64,000 nt of DNA from Betaproteobacteria bacterium TMED22 (GCA_002167745.1 NHCB01000007.1:98711-162710), one strand, 5' to 3'. Counted from the stretch's first letter, positions 21,515-31,653 are shown. The notes: a model not told the origin generated them from the sequence alone. Numbers and translations: made by a program.

Positions 21515-21916
21515 ATGAGTGAAGTCGGCTGTCTTTTTTGTGATCTGCAAACATCTGGTCGCGAACGTATCGTGGTCGAAAATGAGCTAGCGTACGCGAT
21601 CAGAGACGCGTTTCCGGTCACAAAAGGGCATACGCTCGTCATTCCTAAAAGGCATACCCTTGATTATTTTGAGTTAAGCCCTGATGAAGTTTTAGCTGTA
21701 AATGAACTTATTAATGAACAGCGACAGATCCTGTTAGGATTCTATCGACAAATCGAGGGCTTCAATATTGGGATGAATTGTGGCCGCGTCGCAGGCCAGT
21801 CAGTATGGCACTGCCATGTTCACTTAATTCCAAGACGTAAGGGTGATAGTGAGTACCCCAAAGGAGGTGTTCGGCATGTCATTCCTTACAAGGGCAATTA
21901 CGAAGATTTAAGATAA
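21515..21916 (+). CDS. HIT family protein
   Basis: HxHxHxx-type motif WHCHVHLIPR; start at MSEVGCLFC preferred. Confidence 0.92.
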   Translation: MSEVGCLFCDLQTSGRERIVVENELAYAIRDAFPVTKGHTLVIPKRHTLDYFELSPDEVLAVNELINEQRQILLGFYRQIEGFNIGMNCGRVAGQSVWHCHVHLIPRRKGDSEYPKGGVRHVIPYKGNYEDLR

Positions 21917-22017
21917 TAAGGTCGCCCTGACGCGTGAAAAGCAACCCTGTCGCGTCAATCATTTCATTGGACACCCTGAATTAGCTGTTATAAATCCTTT
22001 TTATGATATTTTTCTGT

Positions 22018-22401
22018 CTATTGGTCTACGCAAAAGACCACCTTATGAGGCTTTAACCAGCAGCTATATTCTCGCCTCAGGCCCTCAAAGCACTCATTGA
22101 TTTCGGTATAACCGCCATTATTCCAACAAAACTCCCACGTACCATCCTTAGCAACGATATGACCGAAAACGCCTCCACGGATAACCTCAAGATCATCGGG
22201 ATGGCATTCTGCCATTCCTGAGCGGCAGGCCGTTTTAAGAAGGCCATCTGAAAACTCGCCTGTCTCCGCATTAAAGGTACAGGCTCCGTTCATACCAATT
22301 CCACCGTTTACGGTTAACTTACAATTGGTGTCTGTGGCATGACCGCACGGAATTTGAAGCATGATTGCGGATAGGATTGATATCTTTAAAGAGTTAGACA
22401 T
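22018..22401 (-). CDS. Small Cys-rich secreted protein, unknown function
   Basis: Short hydrophobic N-terminus resembling a signal peptide; 8 Cys in the predicted mature part. Confidence 0.5.
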   Translation of the reverse strand: MSNSLKISILSAIMLQIPCGHATDTNCKLTVNGGIGMNGACTFNAETGEFSDGLLKTACRSGMAECHPDDLEVIRGGVFGHIVAKDGTWEFCWNNGGYTEINECFEGLRREYSCWLKPHKVVFCVDQ

Positions 22402-22818
22402 TCATAAAGTCCAATAAAATATATTAAGTATTCATCTAAAATACATGATTTGTAAAGATAAATAAAGATAAGTCACCTGCTCAAGTGAGGCGGTATCGCA
22501 AGCTGTGAAATGCCACGCAGCAGTGTATATGATCTGAGTGACCTTTTGTGTTAATCCACATACAATCCACATTGCGCATAATCTATATTATGTCAAGTTA
22601 ATGATTTATTCACCAATACCTTGTTTGCCCTCTACGAGGCACCTCACCCTCCAATTACAACAGCTCAAATACCCCTAATGGATAATAAGTAATTGTCAGA
22701 ACCATGCATGAACTCTCAACTATCAAAATCGATGATTGAGGCTCCTAATATTACTTTCGTTAGGTCACAGGAACGTGAAACTAAACATCAACGAACCATT
22801 GAGTCCAGCAAAGCGTAA

Positions 22819-25116
22819 TTAATCAGTTATCGTAGGTGCGCCCATTTCTTGCGCCAATGATGAACTCTCGCCATTCAGACCATTGGCAAAGTCAGTTGTG
22901 AGCACTACAGCGGTATCAGTCTGCGTGTCCTGAAAAATATCTACGCTTAGTTGAAATTCCATCTGAGTTACATCTTCCGATGTCGAACTGGAGATTGTAA
23001 AGCTGTCATCCGCATCCAGGCCGACAGCGCTCGTAAATACGGAGGTGTCAGTCGTCCATTTCATGTTTCCAACGCTGAAACTGTCTACGAATTGAGCTAC
23101 GGGTTCATTTTTCACCTGAATATTGAATGCGGCTGGCGTCGGAGTTCCTCCAAGCTGCCCACCTGTATTGTTATGATCGATTTGTCCGCTAATCGACACG
23201 TCAACGGTCTTGTCTCTTAAGCGATAAATAAACTCTGTGCTGTTAGAGTTAATGTGAGGTATATCACTATTGTCTCTGAATGCATTATGAACAAAGCCTG
23301 AGTTATAAGTATACGTTCCATCCTGACCAAACGCAGTCTCACCAATATTTGTACTAGGCACAAATTGGGTGATGTCATTCCAGTCGGCATATCGACTCAA
23401 TGCGGCCAGCCTCGTCGAAGAAAGTGGATCACTCTCTGTTTCGTTAGCGCTTGACACAAAATTACTAAGCGTTTGTGGACTTAAATCAGTGACCGAAATC
23501 GCCAGACCTTGACTGGCGGATGCCGCACCGTTAGCAGCAACAACACGCACATTAAAATCAGTAGCAGTCTCGAAGTCTGGTGGTGTCACAAAAGTCAGCT
23601 CACCGGTCGATGCATTGATGGTAAATAGATCGTTGTTAGATTCACCCGATGGAAGTGAAAAGGAGGTCCCACCACCTGAGATACCGCCAGTAGTAATGGT
23701 ATGAAACGCTGTCACCGTATTTTCGGCAACTGAGACAGATTGTGCACTTGTAATGGTTAGCGCTGTAGCCTCCTGCACTGCAGCCTCGGCAGCGTCTTCC
23801 TGAACAACACTTTGAATGACATCAGTGGGAACCTCAACCGGAACAAAAACTGGTACAAATGTCACCGGTGCCGCAGGTGCGCTAATAGCCCCCATATCTG
23901 ACCCACCCACTGAAGGGTCATCAACCGGTGCCGCCGCCGCAGGTCCATCTCCACCAGGACCCGCTGAAAATAGATCACCGCCACCACTGTCACCGCCTGG
24001 CCCATCTGATGAGTCTCCTACAGCCGCCGGAGGCGCTCCACCGTCGTCACCGCCGCCTGAGTCATCGCCGCCTGAGTCACCGCCGCCTGAGTCACCGCCG
24101 CCTGAGTCACCGCCGCCTGAGTCATCGCCGCTCTCGTCGCTACCACCATCGTCACCACCGGCTTCATCATCGCCACCATCGTCGCCGCCTTCATCATCGC
24201 CACCATCATCGCCACCATCGTCGCCGCCTTCATCATCGCCACTCTCGTCGCCGCCTTCATCACCACCATCACCCTCTTCTTCGCCATCACCCTCTTCTTC
24301 GCCATCACCCTCTTCTTCGCTATCACCCTCTTCTTCGCTATCACCCTCTTCTTCGCTATCACCCTCTTCTTCGCTATCACCCTCTTCGTCATCCTCTTTT
24401 TCGTCTTCGTCTTCGTCTTCGTCTTCTTCCTCTTTCCTAGCCTCAGGAGCATCCGCCGTCTCGTTATCGAGGACTTCCTTACGCGTCGATACGGCGTCCA
24501 CAAGCGCTTCAAGTCGCTCGATCGGCAACTTTACCGGCGGACTGATCAACCCCACTGGATCAATCGTGACACCAAAGCCAGGCACACCAACCAATTGGGT
24601 GTAGTTATCATTCGCCACCTCAATCTTTCCATTAAACAAAGCAATGACCGATTCCGCCGCATCAATCTGCCCGATGAACTCAGTACCTCGAACACCAATC
24701 GTCGCCACCGGCGTCTCAACGTTTACTTTTTCGGGTGTTTTATCAGCAACCTTTCCGGATATAAATCTAAAAGTGCCTTTGCTCACTTTGAGCGACACGG
24801 TGTCGTCATCCCCACCATAAACAAACTTATCGAGGGTTAGCTCCGCATTTTGACTGATATTGATCGCCGTTTGATCAAGTAACAAAACTTGTGCACGGCT
24901 CTTACCCCCCGTGATGATCAAGTCATTCTCAAAAACCTCGCTCTTAGATCGCGCCTCAAGTAACGCATCCTCGCGCTCAATCGTGACGGATCCAATCACA
25001 ACCGATAACACGCCAATCGCATCCGCTGCATGCGACAAATTGGACATTAAGGAAATGCATAGAACAATAAAGAGGCGACCAATATCGCCTTGGGGGTAAC
25101 GGGGTGCTTGGCTCAT
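22819..25116 (-). CDS. FecR-domain secreted protein with acidic/Gly tandem repeats and cadherin-like domain
   Basis: Signal peptide; FecR-like VNVETPVATIGVRGTEF; (EEGDSE)n and (GGGDS)n; cadherin-like VSVAENTVTAFHTIT...DLFTINASTGELTF. Confidence 0.8.
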   Translation of the reverse strand: MSQAPRYPQGDIGRLFIVLCISLMSNLSHAADAIGVLSVVIGSVTIEREDALLEARSKSEVFENDLIITGGKSRAQVLLLDQTAINISQNAELTLDKFVYGGDDDTVSLKVSKGTFRFISGKVADKTPEKVNVETPVATIGVRGTEFIGQIDAAESVIALFNGKIEVANDNYTQLVGVPGFGVTIDPVGLISPPVKLPIERLEALVDAVSTRKEVLDNETADAPEARKEEEDEDEDEDEKEDDEEGDSEEEGDSEEEGDSEEEGDSEEEGDGEEEGDGEEEGDGGDEGGDESGDDEGGDDGGDDGGDDEGGDDGGDDEAGGDDGGSDESGDDSGGGDSGGGDSGGGDSGGDDSGGGDDGGAPPAAVGDSSDGPGGDSGGGDLFSAGPGGDGPAAAAPVDDPSVGGSDMGAISAPAAPVTFVPVFVPVEVPTDVIQSVVQEDAAEAAVQEATALTITSAQSVSVAENTVTAFHTITTGGISGGGTSFSLPSGESNNDLFTINASTGELTFVTPPDFETATDFNVRVVAANGAASASQGLAISVTDLSPQTLSNFVSSANETESDPLSSTRLAALSRYADWNDITQFVPSTNIGETAFGQDGTYTYNSGFVHNAFRDNSDIPHINSNSTEFIYRLRDKTVDVSISGQIDHNNTGGQLGGTPTPAAFNIQVKNEPVAQFVDSFSVGNMKWTTDTSVFTSAVGLDADDSFTISSSTSEDVTQMEFQLSVDIFQDTQTDTAVVLTTDFANGLNGESSSLAQEMGAPTITD
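24051..24129. repeat. 15-bp tandem repeat (about 5 copies of CGCCGCCTGAGTCAC, with TCATCG variants)
   Basis: Direct reading; in frame with the FecR-protein ORF, encoding repeats like GGDSG. Confidence 0.85.
24268..24387. repeat. 18-bp tandem repeat (about 6-7 copies of TCACCCTCTTCTTCGCTA/CCA)
   Basis: Direct reading; encodes EEGDSE/EEGDGE hexapeptides on the minus strand. Confidence 0.9.
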
Positions 25117-25260
25117 TTACTACAAACTCGCGATCGCGTTAATTAGTATTCTTAATCGCGTAATTAATGTATAAAAAACGCAACGATTTGATTGTACATC
25201 CAAACTGGATTAAGGATTACACGAAATCCAGTTCTAATATAGGACTATGTGTCAGTAGAA

Positions 25261-25530
25261 TCACTTTTCTGACTTACCGAACATCACGTTTACATCCAAA
25301 TCCAACCAAGCGACGAGCACAACTATGTGTCCGACAGTCGGAAGTGTAATGCCGTTAATCCATTTTCTGGTTGTTTCCCTTGTTACCGTTGTAGTTCCTA
25401 CCGCCCGCAAGTTGAAATCATCAGCGAAAACCGCAGCACTAGGGATCCGACCGTAGTTCCTCAACAACGCAGCGGATAAATAATGCTGAAACCGTTCCAA
25501 AACCATGTTCTTATTGCCTTTTTCTACCAT
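25261..25530 (-). CDS. Small putative HTH DNA-binding protein
   Basis: SAAVFADDFNLRA...TRETTRKWINGITLPTVGHIVVLVAWLDLDV resembles a Cro/CI-like HTH. Confidence 0.6.
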   Translation of the reverse strand: MVEKGNKNMVLERFQHYLSAALLRNYGRIPSAAVFADDFNLRAVGTTTVTRETTRKWINGITLPTVGHIVVLVAWLDLDVNVMFGKSEK

Positions 25531-25886
25531 TCAAGTTAACTCCGACTATCCAATGCGTTGCCCGTACACTATAAATTTCCAAATAGTTATAAACGCCTAT
25601 TATCGATCGGCTTTCGGACCATGATTAAACCCACAAACACATACATCAAAGCAACAACTGTGCCGTTTGAAAATACGTCTATAAGCTACGTTACATGTAA
25701 AAATGCACCGATTTAGCTAAGAAACTAACAATCCGCACTAAATCGATGCGCACAAGTAAACTGTAACAATGTCCTTGTGAGCCAAATGGCAGAGGTAGGC
25801 GATGGGCTTTCAGTGAATCAAACTTAAAAAACTAAGTCTATCAGGTGCTGAAGTTCTATAATGAATCGTAATATATCGGAGTCTAT

Positions 25887-26636
25887 ATGAGTGGAAAACA
25901 AGCTAAAGAGAAACGAAAAAATATTTTGGTTTTTGGGTCGACTGGCACCATTGGAGCTGCAATTCTCAACCACTTATCAATGAGCCATCCTGCAGCTCAA
26001 ATTACTGCTGTGTCTCGTCGTGCTCTAGATTCTAGCGCGAATTTTACTAACGTCACTATCCACATTTGCGATTATGGCTCAGACGCCGCACTCGCTCAGT
26101 TATCCGAGATCTACGCACAACAAAATTCTCACGTCGATGAATTACTAATCACCACAGGCGTGCTAACAGCAATTCTCGACAAACCCGAGAAAAGTGCACA
26201 GCAAATCAACCAAGAGGAGCTTCTTGAGAACTTAAGAATCAACGCCGTGATTCCAGCACTCATCTTCAAACATTTTTTCAGACTGTTGACTCTATCTCCT
26301 GCGCCTAGATTCGGCGCCTTATCCGCACGAATCGGTAGTATTTCTGATAATCGATTAGGAGGTTGGTATGCCTACCGAATGGCGAAATCAGCGCTTAATA
26401 TGTTTATCAAAACAGCGTCTCTAGAATTGAGAAGAAAAAATAAACAAAGCGTCGTTGTAGGTTTACATCCAGGAACCGTCAAAACAAAGTTTTCAGAACA
26501 ATTTATTAATCAGACCACCAAAAACTGCTTCACTCCGGAAGTTGCAGCCTCACAGTTAATTGACGTATTTAAGACGTTGAAACCATCTCAATCAGGAGGC
26601 TGTTTTGCTTGGGATGGAACCGAAATACACCCATGA
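25887..26636 (+). CDS. Short-chain dehydrogenase/reductase
   Basis: GSTGTIGAAI nucleotide-binding motif, YRMAKSALNMF active-site motif. Confidence 0.88.
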   Translation: MSGKQAKEKRKNILVFGSTGTIGAAILNHLSMSHPAAQITAVSRRALDSSANFTNVTIHICDYGSDAALAQLSEIYAQQNSHVDELLITTGVLTAILDKPEKSAQQINQEELLENLRINAVIPALIFKHFFRLLTLSPAPRFGALSARIGSISDNRLGGWYAYRMAKSALNMFIKTASLELRRKNKQSVVVGLHPGTVKTKFSEQFINQTTKNCFTPEVAASQLIDVFKTLKPSQSGGCFAWDGTEIHP

Positions 26637-26665
26637 ATCTTCCCCACGCAGCCCCCGCTAGGGCT

Positions 26666-27217
26666 TCAAAAAAGCTCAGCCTCACCCAGACCTAAACCCT
26701 GCTTATCTTTGTCAGAGAGCACAATCGGATACGCAATTTCTGGCCATTCGATGGCCAAATCTGGATCATCCCATCGAATACAGACCTCATGTGTACTTGA
26801 GTAATAGTTCGTTGTTTTATAGAGCATCTCAACACGGTCAGACAAAGCTAAAAAGCCATGGCCAAAACCTTGAGGAATCCAAAGCTGCTTTCTATTCTCT
26901 GCACTCAAAACAGCAGCTGCATAACGCCCGAAATATTTCGACTCGCGCCTTAGGTCTACGGCAACATCAAAGACTTCTCCATAAACAACTCTCACAAGCT
27001 TGCCTTGCGCCATCGGATCCGTTTGATAGTGAATCCCTCGCACCACGCCTCCCTTTGAAACAGAGTGGTTGTCTTGCACAAAATTAACTGCTTTCAGCCC
27101 TAACTCGGAATGAAATCTTTCCAAGTTAAAACTCTCATAAAAAAAACCACGTTCATCATCAAACGTCTTAGGCTCAATCAAACGAACACCAGGTAGATTC
27201 GTATCAGTCAACGTCAC
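26666..27217 (-). CDS. rfbC: dTDP-4-dehydrorhamnose 3,5-epimerase
   Basis: FDDERGFFYESF, FVQDNHSVSKGGVVRGIHYQ, PQGFGHGFLALS. Confidence 0.96.
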   Translation of the reverse strand: MTLTDTNLPGVRLIEPKTFDDERGFFYESFNLERFHSELGLKAVNFVQDNHSVSKGGVVRGIHYQTDPMAQGKLVRVVYGEVFDVAVDLRRESKYFGRYAAAVLSAENRKQLWIPQGFGHGFLALSDRVEMLYKTTNYYSSTHEVCIRWDDPDLAIEWPEIAYPIVLSDKDKQGLGLGEAELF

Positions 27218-28100
27218 GTCTGAAATCCTCCACCACCTTAACTAAATACCGACCGTACACACTATTTTTAAAAAGTTTGGCTTGTTCAATAACCTCCTCA
27301 GGCTGAATCCATCCCTTATGAAGGGAAATTTCCTCCGGACAATGAATCTTTACACCCTGTCGATGCTCAATCGCCTGGACATATTGTGCCGCTTCTGACA
27401 GGGACTCTGGCGTTCCTGTGTCGAACCATACGTGCCCTCGATCTAAGCGTTCTACGTGAACACTTGATCGGGACAGATACATATTATTCAGAGCTGTAAT
27501 TTCTAATTCCCCTCTTGCTGATGGCGTTAATTCGTTCGCAAGTTTTGGTGCCTGTTCGTCGTAAAAATAAAGCCCTGTCACCGCATAACTGGATTTAGGC
27601 TGGCTGGGCTTTTCCTCGATCCCGAGCAATCGACCGTCTCGACTTATCTCAGCAACCCCATACCGCTCAGGATCGTGAACCTGGCATGCAAATAATGTAA
27701 GGTCTCTGGTTGAGTCCACGGATATTTCTTGAAGTTTTACACCAAACCCTGATCCATGAAAGATGTTATCTCCAAGTATGAGCGCACAAGGAGCACCAGA
27801 TAAAAACTCTGCTCCAATGATGAGTGCTTGGGCAATACCGTCTGGCGAGGGTTGAACGGCATATTGAATTTCAACACCCCACTGTGCACCCGTGTCCAGT
27901 AAGTTTTCAAAACGAGGCAGGTCCTCAGGCGTTGAAATAATTAAGATTTCTCGAATCCCTGCTAGCATCAGCGTAGAAAGTGGATAGTAAATCATCGGTT
28001 TATCAAAAACTGGTAATAATTGCTTAGAAACCACGTTTGTCATAGGGTACAACCGTGTACCTGATCCACCTGCTAGGATGATGCCTTTTCTTTGTTTCAT
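27204..28100 (-). CDS. rfbA: Glucose-1-phosphate thymidylyltransferase
   Basis: KGIILAGGSGTRLYPMT, QPSPDGIAQAL, GDNIFHG. Confidence 0.97.
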   Translation of the reverse strand: MKQRKGIILAGGSGTRLYPMTNVVSKQLLPVFDKPMIYYPLSTLMLAGIREILIISTPEDLPRFENLLDTGAQWGVEIQYAVQPSPDGIAQALIIGAEFLSGAPCALILGDNIFHGSGFGVKLQEISVDSTRDLTLFACQVHDPERYGVAEISRDGRLLGIEEKPSQPKSSYAVTGLYFYDEQAPKLANELTPSARGELEITALNNMYLSRSSVHVERLDRGHVWFDTGTPESLSEAAQYVQAIEHRQGVKIHCPEEISLHKGWIQPEEVIEQAKLFKNSVYGRYLVKVVEDFRRDVD

Positions 28101-28993
28101 TTCAGTAAATCTTTCGTGATTAATTCGTCAATTGTACCGTCAACACACGTTTTCCAGTGTGGTATTGGATTCGTCAATATCTCCTCCAATTTGCCAGTAT
28201 TGAGTCTGGAATTCAGTGGTCGCTCGGCCCGCATAGGATACTCATCGCTACCGCAAGGGATTACATTATTCGGATCACAGGTCAACGATACACCCTTCTT
28301 TGCAGCGCGGCGTATTGCATAAAGAGCAACATCAAACCAGCTCGCTTCTCCAGATGAGCAAAGATGATAGATCCCGCTATCTACACCAGTGAGAGCATCT
28401 AACCGTATTAAATCTGCAGTGACGTGGCTAATAAGCCCAGCAGATGTTACCGCACCAATCTGATCATTGACTACGGTCAGTTGATCTTTGGTTTGCGCGT
28501 GTTTCAATATCGTCTTGATAAAGTTCTTACCAGTAGCTGATACAACCCAACTCGTACGCAAAATTAAATGGCGGCATCCAGACTTCTGGATGAAGTCCTC
28601 TCCCTTGAGTTTAGATTGACCGTATACGGTGACGGGATTAGTTGCATCAACCTCTTGATATGGTCGATTTCCTAGACCATCAAATACGTAATCAGTGGAG
28701 TAGTGCAAGAATAGTGCGTCATATCTTGCCGCGCAGGAAGCCAGCACATTAACCGCTTCGGCATTCACTTGAAACGCCAAAGCATCCTCTACTTCAGCGT
28801 TATCAACAGAGGTATACGCCGCAGCATTAATGATGTGCGTGGGCTCAACGTCGTTAATTAATGTTTCAACTAAATGTGGCTTTGTAAAGTCCGCATCATT
28901 ACGATTCACGATTCGAACATTACTATCGGACTGAAACAGATTTTTTAACTCGGTACCAACTTGACCCGAACCACCGAATATTAGTGTTTTCAT
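28097..28993 (-). CDS. rfbD: dTDP-4-dehydrorhamnose reductase
   Basis: MKTLIFGGSGQVGTEL, NAAAYTSVDNAE, STDYVFDG; start at 28993 gives an ATGA overlap with rfbB. Confidence 0.95.
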   Translation of the reverse strand: MKTLIFGGSGQVGTELKNLFQSDSNVRIVNRNDADFTKPHLVETLINDVEPTHIINAAAYTSVDNAEVEDALAFQVNAEAVNVLASCAARYDALFLHYSTDYVFDGLGNRPYQEVDATNPVTVYGQSKLKGEDFIQKSGCRHLILRTSWVVSATGKNFIKTILKHAQTKDQLTVVNDQIGAVTSAGLISHVTADLIRLDALTGVDSGIYHLCSSGEASWFDVALYAIRRAAKKGVSLTCDPNNVIPCGSDEYPMRAERPLNSRLNTGKLEEILTNPIPHWKTCVDGTIDELITKDLLK

Positions 28994-30048
28994 CCGTATT
29001 GGTTTGCTACCCATTCTCGATACGCGCCACTGCGCACACGATCGATCCATTCCTGGTTATCCAGGTACCATTGGATCGTTTTCTTGATACCACTTTCAAA
29101 TGTCTGCCTTGGGGCCCACCCCAGTTCTTTTTTTACCTTTGTAATATCAACTGCGTAGCGGCGATCATGTCCGGGCCGATCAGTGACATATTCAATCAAA
29201 TGTTCGTAAGACTCACCACTCGAAGATGGGCGAAGTTCGTCGAGCACATCACAAATCTTACGAACAACATCTAAATTGGTCATTTCAGACTCACCGCCAA
29301 TGTTATACGTCTCCCCAATCAATCCTTTGTTAAGAACACTTAGAATCGCATCGCAATGGTCAGTAACGTACAACCAATCTCTGATTTGTTGACCATCACC
29401 GTATACCGGCAAACCTTTCCCATCCAGCGCATTCAAAATCATCAGTGGAATTAATTTTTCTGGAAACTGGAATGGCCCGTAATTATTCGAACAATTCGTG
29501 GTTAAGGTGGGTAAGCCATAGGTATGGTGATACGCTCGAACCAAATGGTCTGCAGCAGCTTTACTGGCACTGTATGGGCTATTGGGTTCGAAACGATTCG
29601 TCTCTGAAAATGCTGGGTCTAAAGAATCTAAAGATCCGTATACCTCATCCGTAGAGACTTGTAGAAAACGAAACACATCTTTGTCTTTTTGATCCAGATC
29701 GCTCCAGTAGTCCTTACTCGCATTAAGCAAACGAAATAAACCCACTACATTAGTCGCAATAAAGTCCTCAGGAGACACAATCGAGCGGTCAACGTGAGAT
29801 TCAGCCGCAAAATTTATAACGGCTCTTGGTTTATGTTTGATGAGTAATTCATTGATTAGGCCACTATCTCCAATATCTCCTTTGACAAAGGTGTAAGAGC
29901 TAGCGCCCTCAACATCTGAGAGATTTTCCGAGTTACCTGCATAGGTCAATTTATCGATATTAACTATACTGACATCACCCAAAAGCAATACATTACGTAT
30001 AAAATTTGAGCCTATGAACCCTGAACCACCTGTCACCAATATCGTCAT
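28990..30048 (-). CDS. rfbB: dTDP-glucose 4,6-dehydratase
   Basis: ILVTGGSGFIGSNFIRN, AAESHVDRSI, STDEVYGSL, YSASKAAADHLVRAY. Confidence 0.97.
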   Translation of the reverse strand: MTILVTGGSGFIGSNFIRNVLLLGDVSIVNIDKLTYAGNSENLSDVEGASSYTFVKGDIGDSGLINELLIKHKPRAVINFAAESHVDRSIVSPEDFIATNVVGLFRLLNASKDYWSDLDQKDKDVFRFLQVSTDEVYGSLDSLDPAFSETNRFEPNSPYSASKAAADHLVRAYHHTYGLPTLTTNCSNNYGPFQFPEKLIPLMILNALDGKGLPVYGDGQQIRDWLYVTDHCDAILSVLNKGLIGETYNIGGESEMTNLDVVRKICDVLDELRPSSSGESYEHLIEYVTDRPGHDRRYAVDITKVKKELGWAPRQTFESGIKKTIQWYLDNQEWIDRVRSGAYREWVANQYG

Positions 30049-30214
30049 AAATTTGAATTTTTCTTATTCGGTAAGGTCTTTCTTAAAGTCGACATTCATC
30101 TGTGCCCGAATTTTATATCACAGCGCACGACATCAAAACACTTCCAGCATCTAATTTGCTAATTATAGAGGATCAGTCCCAGATGGCATTACAAACTCAG
30201 TATCATTTGCAACA

Positions 30215-31624
30215 ATGACTTCAAACGTAATTGTTTGGTTTAGAAATGATTTGCGCTTGTCGGACAACCCCGCGCTCGTAAAAGCCGTCCATACCGGTAA
30301 TGTCTTACCGATATATATTTACGATGATGCCAACCCAAAAGAAGCCCAACCCGGATCCGCCAGTCGCGTTTGGCTTCATCACTCCCTCAAAAGCCTCAAT
30401 AAAAGCTTGGACAATCGCCTCGCCTTTTTTAAAGGCGATCCGCTCGATTTGATTCCTAAATTGGTGGCTCAGTATCAAATATCTCATGTCTTCTGGAATC
30501 GCCAGTACGAGCCTTGGGCTATAGCGCGTGACAAATTAGTAAAGAAATGTTTGAAAGAATCAAAATTGAATGTTGAATCACACAACGGATCGCTTCTTTG
30601 GGAGCCCTGGAATATCAACAAAGCCGATGGAACACCGTATCGTGTCTTCACACCTTTTTATCTAAAAGGCTGCTTGAGCTCGACCGAACCCAGGAAACCA
30701 ATACCAGAACCGAAAAACATTAAATATATCGAGCACCAAGAACGAAACGCACTAGACGAGATTGGTTTACTTCCTCAAACACCTTGGCACAAGTCCCTTT
30801 TGTCTCATTGGAAAATTGGAGAAAAAGGAGCCCAAAAGCGACTCCAAAACTTCATTGATAATGGAATAAGTCGCTACAAGGAGGGACGTAATTTTCCGTC
30901 CAAACCCTATGTCTCTTATATCTCTCCGCACCTTCATTTCGGAGAGATATCTCCCAATCAAGCGTGGCATAAGGCGAGAGATCTGCCTGCAGATTCAAAT
31001 GTAGATCACTTTTGTAGCGAACTAGGTTGGAGAGAGTTTTCTCATAACTTACTGTTTCACAATCCAGAGTTACCCAAGAAGAATCTACAAACAAAGTTCG
31101 ATAATTTTCCGTGGAGCACCAACCGCAAACTTCTGAAAGCATGGCAACGTGGTCTAACTGGAGTTCCATTTGTGGATGCGGGAATGCGTCAGTTGTGGAC
31201 AACAGGAACCATGCATAACAGAGTAAGGATGGTTGTTGGCTCATTCCTTGTTAAAAATTTACTACTCGACTGGCGACATGGCGAGCGTTGGTTTTGGGAT
31301 TGTTTATTTGATGCTGACTTAGCGAATAATAGTGCTGGGTGGCAATGGGTAGCTGGATGCGGTGCGGACGCAGCACCTTATTTCAGGATTTTTAACCCAG
31401 TCACTCAAGGTCAAAAATTCGATGGGGCAGGCACCTTCATTCGTCAATATATCCCAGAAATAAGTAACCTTCCAGACAAGTACTTATGCAACCCATGGGA
31501 AGCACCAAACGACATCTTAAATGAAGCCAACATAGAGTTGGGCGTTACTTATCCGAAACCGATCATTGACCTTTCGAGTTCTAGATCACTCGCACTAGAA
31601 GCATTCGCATCCACTAAAGAATAA
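30215..31624 (+). CDS. Deoxyribodipyrimidine photolyase/cryptochrome family
   Basis: VWFRNDLRLSDNPAL; FAD-binding NNSAGWQWVAGCGADAAPYFRIFNPVTQGQKFD. Confidence 0.95.
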   Translation: MTSNVIVWFRNDLRLSDNPALVKAVHTGNVLPIYIYDDANPKEAQPGSASRVWLHHSLKSLNKSLDNRLAFFKGDPLDLIPKLVAQYQISHVFWNRQYEPWAIARDKLVKKCLKESKLNVESHNGSLLWEPWNINKADGTPYRVFTPFYLKGCLSSTEPRKPIPEPKNIKYIEHQERNALDEIGLLPQTPWHKSLLSHWKIGEKGAQKRLQNFIDNGISRYKEGRNFPSKPYVSYISPHLHFGEISPNQAWHKARDLPADSNVDHFCSELGWREFSHNLLFHNPELPKKNLQTKFDNFPWSTNRKLLKAWQRGLTGVPFVDAGMRQLWTTGTMHNRVRMVVGSFLVKNLLLDWRHGERWFWDCLFDADLANNSAGWQWVAGCGADAAPYFRIFNPVTQGQKFDGAGTFIRQYIPEISNLPDKYLCNPWEAPNDILNEANIELGVTYPKPIIDLSSSRSLALEAFASTKE

Positions 31625-31653
31625 TGACTTTTAACAAATAAAGAAGAGAAAAC

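Noticed and set aside
24051-24390. Possible CRISPR-like array
   Set aside because: Repeats are contiguous 15- and 18-bp coding units with no unique spacers and no cas genes nearby.
23816-24604. Long plus-strand Ser/Pro-rich ORF (262 aa) and other long ORFs at 23928-24440 (+) and 24018-24512 (-)
   Set aside because: Frame shadows of the repeat-rich FecR-protein gene; tandem low-complexity DNA opens all frames and the FecR ORF has recognisable domains at both ends.
26666-30048. rfbBDAC as part of an O-antigen island
   Set aside because: No glycosyltransferases, wzx/wzy or mobility genes flank it within the window; only the dTDP-rhamnose pathway is present.
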